Of a stretch of DNA of 12,198 bases, positions 7,016 to 12,198 are shown piece by piece. Positions within the stretch are counted from its first letter, which is position 1. Every line of letters begins with the position of its first letter. The stretch comes from Desulfocapsa sp. (lineage in GTDB: Bacteria; Desulfobacterota; Desulfobulbia; Desulfobulbales; Desulfocapsaceae), in NCBI GenBank assembly GCA_029935135.1, contig JAOZKX010000028.1, positions 1 through 12,198 on the forward strand, read 5' to 3'. The notes beneath the pieces were generated by a model, which was not told where the DNA came from, ran no database searches, and saw only the letters and a list, made by a program, of their open reading frames with translations. The translations under genes and the position numbers were made by a program.

Positions 7016-7774
7016 CTATTCAATATCTTTCGCTTTTACCTCTCTAATTTCAACCGGATAGCCTTCGGCCTCCCAGCGAACAATACCACCCTTTAACACG
7101 CCCATGACATTAGAAAAGCCATTGGCCAACAAATATTTAGCCGCCAATGGAGATTGGCGCATGGTCCAGTCCGTGAGGATAATTTGACGATCCCTGGGTA
7201 TCTCTTCAATTCTTCCGGTCAAAGTCAATACAGGGAAATTTAAGGCTCCTTTAATAAAATTAGGCCCTTTGGTAAAATTCCCGGGACGCACATCTATCAG
7301 TAGAATATCCTGGGCTGCAATGAGTTCTGTAACTTTTTTAGGGGTGATTTTTTTGGGTTTAATGTCGCGGTATTTGTTGTTTATAAATTGAGGATAGTTG
7401 AAACTGCGCCACTCTGCATTTCCACCGGTAAAACGATACACCTGGGTATAGCCTTTTTTGGCTGCAAACCTTGCAGCACGGAGTGAGTACGGTCACCTGG
7501 GCCCCATACAGTAGAAGATAATGGGCCTCTCCATATCTTTGGGCAATAACGGCGATCCTTTCAACTGATCAATGGGAATGGAAATTGAATTGGGAATATG
7601 CTGTAATTCATACTCCAGGGCGCTGAGCACATTGATCAGAAGAGCAGATTCATTCTCTTCCATCATCGCCTTTGTTTCAGGTGCTGTAATCTCCTTAAAA
7701 CCCTCTCCTTCAGCCAGAAGAAAAGAAGGAGTAAAACAGATGACACATAAAACAAACAATAATTTTCTAACCAT
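7016..7774 (-). CDS. Exported tandem-rhodanese selenoprotein (in-frame TGA read as Sec94)
   Basis: Translated through the TGA at 7495-7493, this is one 252-residue protein. It starts at ATG 7774, behind AAGAGG at 7781-7786 with 6 nt spacing. Residues 1-21 (MVRKLLFVLCVICF then TPSFLLA) look like a Sec-type signal peptide, so the protein should be periplasmic. The first rhodanese domain contains LLINVLSALEYELQHIPNSI and then the active-site loop FYCMGPR-U-PYSLRAA, with Cys89 and Sec94, followed by KKGYTQVYRFTGGNAEW. Related periplasmic rhodaneses, as I recall them, carry YCxGPxC at this place, so the TGA replaces the second Cys. The second rhodanese domain (about 140-245) has LLIDVRPGNF and GVLKGGIVRWEAEGYPVE, but its loop reads LTDWTMRQS with Asp202 where a Cys is expected, so it is probably inactive. 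Automated calling would split the gene at the TGA. A true nonsense mutation is the alternative; open frame on both sides, the RBS, the hairpin and the position of the TGA argue against it. The sulfur substrate is unknown. Confidence 0.83.
7461..7477 (-). promoter_or_regulatory. SECIS-like hairpin downstream of the in-frame TGA
   Basis: On the minus strand GCTGCAA-GGT-TTGCAGC forms a perfect 7 bp stem with a GGU apical loop. The stem starts 15 nt after the UGA (7495-7493), and the loop lies 22 nt after it. Bacterial SECIS elements sit just downstream of the UGA inside the coding region and expose a GU in the apical loop to SelB; in E. coli fdhF the loop is also a GGU about 18 nt after the UGA. 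The stem encodes Ala-Ala-Arg-Phe-Ala-Ala, with AGG for Arg supplying the GG of the loop. The UGA is followed by C, as in fdhF. Function is inferred. Confidence 0.7.
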
Positions 7775-7780
7775 AATCGA

Positions 7781-7786
7781 CCTCTT
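7781..7786 (-). promoter_or_regulatory. Ribosome binding site deciding the rhodanese start
   Basis: AAGAGG on the minus strand, 6 nt before the ATG at 7774. The frame is open up to 7825, but only the ATG at 7774 has this site, and it puts a signal peptide at the extreme N-terminus. Confidence 0.7.
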
Positions 7787-7869
7787 TACAGAGCTGCTGC
7801 TGATTGACAGGTGGTTATCCTGCATGGAACACCACCCAAACCTCTTTATAATCTGTTACACATTTTCAT

Positions 7870-7898
7870 AGTATATGTCACAAAAACAGCTAAGGTAA
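7870..7898 (-). promoter_or_regulatory. Weak promoter candidate in the 137 bp gap before the rhodanese gene
   Basis: This gap (7775-7911) is the largest in the window and the most plausible place for an internal promoter. A TATACT at 7870-7875 matches the -10 consensus at 5 of 6 bases. At 17 bp spacing the -35 would be TTACCT at 7893-7898 (3 of 6), which is poor. A second AT-rich TATAAA lies at 7845-7850. I see no clear terminator hairpin after the acyl-ligase stop, so read-through from upstream remains possible. Confidence 0.25.
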
Positions 7899-7911
7899 AG
7901 AAAAATTCTGC

Positions 7912-9261
7912 CTAACTCAACAAACGACAAATAGCCTTCCGATCATACTTCCCATTTGCACCAGTCGGTATTTCTGCAACTTCTTGAATAATTCGAGGAA
8001 AAGCAGCTGTTTCCAGAAGTGCAGGAAGCTCTTTTTTAATCTGTGTAATATTGATATCATTTCCCTGGACAAGGGCAGCGATCCTGTTTCCTCTTCCGCT
8101 GGTATCCGGCAGAGAAAGGACCACACAATCTTTCACACCCGCCTGCTGCTGCAGAACATCTCGAATTTCATCAAGATCCACCCGCTCTCCTCCAACCTTG
8201 GTAATGGCATCAGCCCTGCCATGCAGTGAAAAACTGCTCGCACCACACTGTTTCACCTTATCACTCGAGAGAAAAAAATGATCTTTGTTCACGGGAACAT
8301 CAGGGGAAATAAAAGGGGACTGGACAAAGAGCCGCCCTTCTTTAATCTGCCACTGTACCGGACCAAGCGGGGTGAAGTCCTTTTCCCCCTGAGATCTGTT
8401 CCGTGTTGCCAGTCCACCGGTTTCCGTAGAACCATACACTTCCACTACAGGCACACTGTTATGGTCATAAAACGCTTTACCATCCTCTTCTGCAAGCATT
8501 CCTGCCGAAGAAAACGCAAGGCGTAGAGAAGGCGCCAATCTCCGACTGGCCAAGGCGCGATAATGAGCCGGCACACTGACAAAAATGGTCACGCTATCCT
8601 CCTCTACCCGCTCAGCGATCTCTGCCGGAAAGAGCGGTGTTGCCGCGACAACTGTTGCAGAGGCAACAAGTGGGATGAGCACAGAAAAAAGAAGGCCGTA
8701 AATATGGTAGGGACTGATGGTTGCAGCAACAATATCCTCCCGCCTGATTGCGTATTGTTCGGCCATAAAGATCGCTTCAGTGAAGATATTGGAGGCGGTC
8801 TTTAACCATACCTTGGGAGCACCGGTGGAACCACCGGTGAACAAGGTTAACAGGTCTGCATCAAGGGATGAATCAGCAAAGTTGAGCTCTTCACCTTCAC
8901 CGGCGGTAGTCGGAAAAAGAGAGGAGACAGACGCAGCCAACTCTATTTGTCCATCAACAATTGCAGCAGTATAACCGGTCACCTCCTGCATTTGCTGAAG
9001 AGCCATTGCTGAAAAGCTGTGCGGCATTGCCAGCACGGTACCTGTGGCAAATGCAGCGAGTAGTGCCGCTGCTATAACACCCCGGTTTTCTGCTGCCAGA
9101 CAGACGGGAAGCGAGGGATCTTCGAGCTCCTTAAAACGCGCAGCAAAATTCGCAGCCATTGCATACACATCAGCATAGCTCGTTTCCTGCAGGACAAAAT
9201 CCTGCCCGCAATGGTGGGCCCGGTGCAGTCGTTCTACAACATCCTTTAGCTCAACGCACAT
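7912..9261 (-). CDS. AMP-forming acyl ligase (short, aryl-polyene-cluster type)
   Basis: An ANL-superfamily adenylating enzyme that would activate a carboxylic acid as acyl-AMP and load it onto CoA or ACP. From the ATG at 9261 it has 449 residues, shorter than usual acyl-CoA synthetases (over 500) and similar to ligases of aryl-polyene clusters. Motifs: phosphate loop LFTGGSTGAPKVWLKT (140-155), VPAHYRAL (230-237), VEVYGSTETGG (273-283), SSD at 332-334 where most members have TGD, HGRADAITKVGGERVDLDEI (347-366), and C-terminal GANGKYDRKAI with catalytic Lys438. All main elements are present, so it should be active. The start is ambiguous: a TTG at 9285 would add 8 residues. The ATG overlaps the end of the radical SAM gene by 11 bp; neither has a well-spaced ribosome binding site. 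A starter-unit ligase role is inferred from context. Confidence 0.88.
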   Translation of the reverse strand: MCVELKDVVERLHRAHHCGQDFVLQETSYADVYAMAANFAARFKELEDPSLPVCLAAENRGVIAAALLAAFATGTVLAMPHSFSAMALQQMQEVTGYTAAIVDGQIELAASVSSLFPTTAGEGEELNFADSSLDADLLTLFTGGSTGAPKVWLKTASNIFTEAIFMAEQYAIRREDIVAATISPYHIYGLLFSVLIPLVASATVVAATPLFPAEIAERVEEDSVTIFVSVPAHYRALASRRLAPSLRLAFSSAGMLAEEDGKAFYDHNSVPVVEVYGSTETGGLATRNRSQGEKDFTPLGPVQWQIKEGRLFVQSPFISPDVPVNKDHFFLSSDKVKQCGASSFSLHGRADAITKVGGERVDLDEIRDVLQQQAGVKDCVVLSLPDTSGRGNRIAALVQGNDINITQIKKELPALLETAAFPRIIQEVAEIPTGANGKYDRKAICRLLS

Positions 9262-10513
9262 TCCGACCAAAAGCCTGTCCGGCAAGATCCCTGTTTCTTG
9301 GAGTAAAGGTGCCGTCTTCCATTTCTTTTCCCACCACCTGTTTGAAGAGTTTAAACATCTTCACCTCCTGGGGTTCATCCTGATAAAATGTATTCCAGGC
9401 ATAATCGAGAAGCTCCTGCAGACGCTCTGGGCTCATCTGTTTCGGCTGATACACCACCTGGTCAGCTGAGAATTCATTCCAGTCAGTGGACAGAATTCGG
9501 CCCTGCGCCTCCATCTCCTTATAGGCCTTGGTGTGTGGGAATGGGGTCAATACGGTAAACTCGGCAAGATCCAGTTCGATATCCAGCAGGAAATCGATCA
9601 GTTCTTTGATAAAATCTTCACTGTGACTGTCAAGACCAAGAAGAATGGTGCCTTCCACCCCAATCCCATGATCATGGTATCGTTTGATTCGTTCCCGAAT
9701 ATAATCTGAGGTATCAAACACTGCCTGATACACATACCAAGCACCTGCTTGTGCTGCCAGATCAAGAATTTCCGGTTTATCTTCTATGGGATGCGAGCAC
9801 CATTTTTTCTTTAAGGGAATCATCTCCCGAAAGAGATCTTTTTCCCACTGACTGTCCTGGGCCAGAGAATTATCGACAATAAACATACGATTATTATCGA
9901 TACCTGCCATCTCCGCCACCGCCTGATCCACTGGACGCGGCCTGAAATCCCGACCACCAAGATAGGAAACAGCGCAGGGGTAACAGTTAAAACGACAACC
10001 CCTGGAGGCATGCACAAGGTCGACCATCTGCACCCCTTTATAATTATACAATTCTCGATTAAGAATATCCCGGCGGGCAGGGCCAACAAGGGAAATATCA
10101 GGTCGATTGTCCATGTAGTTATAGCATGGTTTGAGCTTGCCGTTGCGAAAGTCTGCTAGTACCCCCTCCATTCTGCTTTCTGCTTCTCCCAGAAAAACTG
10201 AATCCGCATGGAGCATGGTTTCTTCTGCATGGAGCATGGTGGCAATACCGCCGAAGATCACCTTCACCCCTTTTTTTCGATAGGTATCCGCAATTTCCCA
10301 ACCGCGTTTAACCTGAACAGTCAGCATCATAGAGATACCGACCATATCAACCTCTTCGTCAAAATCGATATCTTCAAGGTTCTCATCGACAAAAGAAACA
10401 TCAACAAAGTCGGGTAGCGATGCGGCAAAAACAACCGGACCATGGGGTGGGAGGTGGAATTCTGTCTGCCTGTGAAGCTTTGCCCATTTGGGGTAAATCA
10501 ATTTAAATTTCAT
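9251..10513 (-). CDS. B12-binding-domain radical SAM enzyme
   Basis: A 420-residue radical SAM protein. Residues 1 to about 130 look like the cobalamin-binding Rossmann domain of class B enzymes: VDMVGISMM (55-63), VKVIFGGIATMLHAEE (83-98) and ADSVFLGEAE (103-112), with no DxHxxG His, as in many of these enzymes. The [4Fe-4S] site is C173xxxC177xxC180 in ASRGCRFNCYPCAVSYLG. Further SAM-barrel motifs are NRMFIVDNSLA, DTSDYIRERI, GVEGTILLGLDSH and FTVLTPFPHTKAY. Relatives include methyltransferases acting on unreactive carbons (hopanoid, lipid, antibiotic) and ring-forming enzymes. In this cluster it may modify the acyl or polyene chain (inference). It starts four bases inside the upstream lipoprotein gene (ATGA) and its end overlaps the ligase gene, so all are co-translated. 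The exact reaction cannot be assigned. Confidence 0.87.
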   Translation of the reverse strand: MKFKLIYPKWAKLHRQTEFHLPPHGPVVFAASLPDFVDVSFVDENLEDIDFDEEVDMVGISMMLTVQVKRGWEIADTYRKKGVKVIFGGIATMLHAEETMLHADSVFLGEAESRMEGVLADFRNGKLKPCYNYMDNRPDISLVGPARRDILNRELYNYKGVQMVDLVHASRGCRFNCYPCAVSYLGGRDFRPRPVDQAVAEMAGIDNNRMFIVDNSLAQDSQWEKDLFREMIPLKKKWCSHPIEDKPEILDLAAQAGAWYVYQAVFDTSDYIRERIKRYHDHGIGVEGTILLGLDSHSEDFIKELIDFLLDIELDLAEFTVLTPFPHTKAYKEMEAQGRILSTDWNEFSADQVVYQPKQMSPERLQELLDYAWNTFYQDEPQEVKMFKLFKQVVGKEMEDGTFTPRNRDLAGQAFGRNVR

Positions 10514-11175
10514 ATTTTTTCAGCACTTATCAGTGTCATTGTTAAGGTATAACCATTACTGCCCATTGTGGTCAGTTCCATTATCTCAGGTATACTGCCC
10601 ATTTCATTTTCAATAAATGAAGTAAAGACAATATCCTGTATTTTATTCTGTGCACCATTATATATATTGATATGGGCGGTACCATCAATGGTGGCAATCA
10701 CATCTGTTATCCGCTCATCCTCTGCAAGATAGCGGCACACCCTGCTCTCGTCAATGATCTTTCCGGCAACACTGCCTGTTCCTTGCGGCAGCAGAAAAAG
10801 GGTCTGCACATCCAGCATCAGGCCCCGGGCAAAGGAGAGCTTATCAAAGGGAGGCAATGCTCTTTTGACCTGGAGTTCACCATCAAAAACGGCCTCAAAC
10901 AATAGAAACCCTTCCACTCCCATCAATGCACATGTAAGGGTATCACCTTCACGAACGGTTACCCCAATGACCGTGGCACCGTGGCCATTTGCCAGACTAA
11001 AGGTAATGGAATGGACCATTTGAAAATCGCCATGGACAAACAACTGTTCACAACGCCTGAATAACTGGTCCTCCGCACCCTTCCCACTTGTCTCCATGAG
11101 CTGCGGAAGACGCTCGGGTACTGCAGCACAGGAGACAAGCAAACAGAGCAAAGCAACAGACAGAATCTCTTTCAT
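10510..11175 (-). CDS. DUF3261-like outer-membrane lipoprotein
   Basis: A 221-residue protein with a lipoprotein signal: MKEILSVALLCLLVSC, where LVSC is a lipobox and Cys16 the lipidation site. Ala at +2 predicts sorting to the outer membrane. The mature part is rich in beta-strand-like segments (MVHSITFSLANGHGATVIGVTVREG, GVEGFLLFEAVFDG) and ends TMGSNGYTLTMTLISAEKI. Length, lipobox and position between a LolA-like gene and downstream APE-type genes match the DUF3261 lipoproteins of aryl-polyene clusters, which are thought to help place the product in the outer membrane; their molecular function is not established. It overlaps the LolA-like gene by 4 bp at its start and the radical SAM gene by 4 bp at its end (both ATGA). 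The family name comes from pattern and context, without a database match. Confidence 0.7.
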   Translation of the reverse strand: MKEILSVALLCLLVSCAAVPERLPQLMETSGKGAEDQLFRRCEQLFVHGDFQMVHSITFSLANGHGATVIGVTVREGDTLTCALMGVEGFLLFEAVFDGELQVKRALPPFDKLSFARGLMLDVQTLFLLPQGTGSVAGKIIDESRVCRYLAEDERITDVIATIDGTAHINIYNGAQNKIQDIVFTSFIENEMGSIPEIMELTTMGSNGYTLTMTLISAEKI

Positions 11176-11765
11176 GGGCTAAGAAATGTCTCTGCCGAAA
11201 TAACCCCATTTAGGACACTGTTCACAAAAGTCATCCGTGTGTATGACTCTTCCCCTTCTCCTTCATACAGGGTTACCGATTCCATCAGACCGTTCTGATC
11301 TGCCAGTTGCAACTCTATGCGATTGATAAACTGGGCAAATGATTTATCCTTAGGGCTAAGAACAATACGGTCATCCTGCGAAGTTGTTACAATAAAAGTT
11401 TCGCTGTCGCCGATATCGCCGTCAAGCCAGCCACTGATCTCCTGCAGCACAACCTGCATAGCATCTACCCCCATACCCCGCTCTTCTCTGAAACTTCCCT
11501 CATAACGGATAAATTTTTGAACCTGACCATCCCGCATAAGGAGAACTGTCTGCAGAGGAGTAAAATACTCCCAGCGCAGAGACTGGGGTGCCTGAAAGAC
11601 AAATTCCCCGGTGGAGAGCAGTGGTTTTGCCAGAAAAGGAAGATGTTTCTCCTGGGTAAAATCAGCACGAACAGAGCTGATCAGCATTTTTTGTTTCTGC
11701 TCCTGCCCATGAAGCAAAGCAGGCAACAGAAGGATAAAGAAGAATACAGCGGCCAGACACTTCAT
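11172..11765 (-). CDS. LolA-like periplasmic lipid/lipoprotein carrier
   Basis: A 197-residue protein with a signal peptide (MKCLAAVFFFILLLPALLHG, cleavage likely before QEQ). The mature part starts with the LolA pattern: VRADFTQEKHLPFLAKPLLSTGEFVF, then QSLRWEYFTPLQ. LolA proteins have an open hydrophobic beta-barrel that carries acyl chains across the periplasm. Copies inside aryl-polyene clusters are thought to carry the polyene-lipid rather than general lipoproteins. The preferred start is ATG at 11765, two bases after the reductase stop; a GTG at 11774 in the same frame would add three residues and overlap that stop. The gene ends four bases inside the DUF3261-like gene. In typical clusters an MMPL exporter lies between these two genes; none is present here. 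Confidence 0.85.
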   Translation of the reverse strand: MKCLAAVFFFILLLPALLHGQEQKQKMLISSVRADFTQEKHLPFLAKPLLSTGEFVFQAPQSLRWEYFTPLQTVLLMRDGQVQKFIRYEGSFREERGMGVDAMQVVLQEISGWLDGDIGDSETFIVTTSQDDRIVLSPKDKSFAQFINRIELQLADQNGLMESVTLYEGEGEESYTRMTFVNSVLNGVISAETFLSP

Positions 11766-11767
11766 AA

Positions 11768-12198
11768 TCAGCACATCCCGCCGTTAACAGACAACACCTG
11801 GCCGGTAATATAGGAGGCAGAATCGGAACAGAGAAAGGCAACGGCCTTTGCAATTTCTTCAGGCCTGCCGATGCGGGCCATGGGGATAAGGGTTTTAATA
11901 TGATCTTTGGGGGCTGCTGCAATCATATCGGTTTCAATCAGGCCCGGGGCCACTACATTTACCCGCACCCCCAACCGTGCAACTTCAGAAGCAACAACCC
12001 TGCTTGCGGCATTAAGCCCCGCCTTTGCTGCTGCGTAATTTGCCTGGCCGCGATTGGGCAATAGAGAAGATGCTGAAGAGATGGAAACAACTGCACCACT
12101 GCGATTTCGTACCATTTTTTCAATGACCGGACGGGTCATATTATAAAAACCGTTCAGGCTGGTATCCACAACTGCCTGCCAGCTCTCCGGTTCCATCA
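11768..12198 (-). CDS. 3-oxoacyl-[ACP] reductase, FabG-like SDR, partial (N-terminus outside window)
   Basis: The gene enters from the high-coordinate edge, so the NAD(P)-binding N-terminus (TGxxxGIG) is missing. The visible 142 residues from the first Met include the SDR catalytic set: Ser41 in SISSASS, Tyr54 and Lys58 in NYAAAKAG, with the 13-residue Ser-Tyr spacing of E. coli FabG. VNVVAPGLIETDM, RIGRPEEIAKAVAFLCSD and SYITGQVLSVNGGMC follow. The enzyme reduces a 3-keto group on an ACP-bound chain, using NADPH in most FabG proteins. It is probably the ketoreductase of the cluster's chain-building machinery rather than the housekeeping FabG, because it heads a string of cluster genes only 2 bp from the LolA-like gene. 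The Met at 12196 is internal, not the start. Confidence 0.9.
   Translation of the reverse strand, partial: MEPESWQAVVDTSLNGFYNMTRPVIEKMVRNRSGAVVSISSASSLLPNRGQANYAAAKAGLNAASRVVASEVARLGVRVNVVAPGLIETDMIAAAPKDHIKTLIPMARIGRPEEIAKAVAFLCSDSASYITGQVLSVNGGMC

Noticed and set aside
7775..7825. Longer N-terminus for the rhodanese starting at 7825
   Set aside because: It would add 17 residues (MQDNHLSISSSSVKRSI) in front of the signal peptide and has no suitably spaced ribosome binding site.
7016..7825. Interpretation of the rhodanese region as two separate genes or a pseudogene
   Set aside because: The second half would start inside a conserved rhodanese strand, and frame is preserved through the TGA with no other lesion. 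A Sec codon explains all of it better, though a recent nonsense mutation cannot be fully excluded from sequence alone.
7860..7885. Possible CRP/FNR-type operator (TGTGACATATAC...)
   Set aside because: Only one half-site resembles the consensus; symmetry is poor.
8819..8844. Short inverted repeat CACCGGTG / CACCGGTG with small spacing
   Set aside because: It lies within the phosphate-loop codons (TGGSTGAP) of the acyl ligase and is explained by Gly/Thr codons.
10206..10240. Direct repeat GCATGGAGCATGGT, two copies 21 bp apart
   Set aside because: It encodes TMLHAEETMLHAD inside the B12-binding domain, where the spacing and residues fit the family. Likely codon coincidence, not a mobile or regulatory repeat.

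Overview
All genes in this 12.2 kb window lie on the minus strand, so transcription runs from high to low coordinates. GC content looks moderate. An exported, probably selenocysteine-containing rhodanese, a large hybrid sensor kinase with a c-di-GMP partner, and a periplasm/outer-membrane-linked pathway suggest a Gram-negative bacterium that decodes UGA as selenocysteine. My best guess is a sulfate-reducing or sulfur-disproportionating Desulfobacterota lineage (Desulfobulbales-like). That is inference from gene content, not proven here.

Region 1 (12198 to 7912, five tightly packed genes): a 3-oxoacyl reductase (its N-terminus lies beyond the window), a LolA-like periplasmic carrier, a DUF3261-type lipoprotein, a B12-binding radical SAM enzyme, and a short AMP-forming acyl ligase. 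Neighbouring genes overlap by 4-11 bp or sit 2 bp apart. The set reductase/LolA/DUF3261/ligase, with a GT2 and an LpxL-like acyltransferase at the low-coordinate end, is characteristic of aryl-polyene (APE)-type or related type II fatty-acid/polyketide lipid clusters. The radical SAM gene is not a standard part of such clusters.

Region 2 (7911 to 928): after a 137 bp gap with a weak promoter candidate comes a signalling and redox block. Its first gene is a tandem-rhodanese protein interrupted by one in-frame TGA. The frame is open on both sides, the TGA falls where homologues usually carry a cysteine, and a hairpin with a GGU apical loop follows at a spacing typical of bacterial SECIS elements. 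I read it as a selenoprotein (Sec94), annotated as one CDS of 252 residues. A 77 bp gap with a long nested inverted repeat separates it from a complete hybrid histidine kinase (sensor, HisKA, HATPase, REC, REC, HPt). That kinase is translationally coupled to a REC-GGDEF response regulator. Next is a fusion of a FakA/DhaL-like kinase with a DegV/FakB-like fatty-acid-binding domain.

Region 3 (927 to 1): a GT2 glycosyltransferase, abutting the fusion gene behind a strong ribosome binding site, then the start of an LpxL/HtrB-like acyltransferase with a GTG start, which runs out of the window.

Working model (inference): the outer genes build and attach a polyene-like or other acyl chain to a glycosylated lipid carrier at the envelope. 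The FakA-FakB-like fusion may handle the fatty acyl substrate. The sensor kinase and GGDEF regulator would tie expression or surface behaviour to a periplasmic signal, with the seleno-rhodanese as a possible sulfur or redox component.
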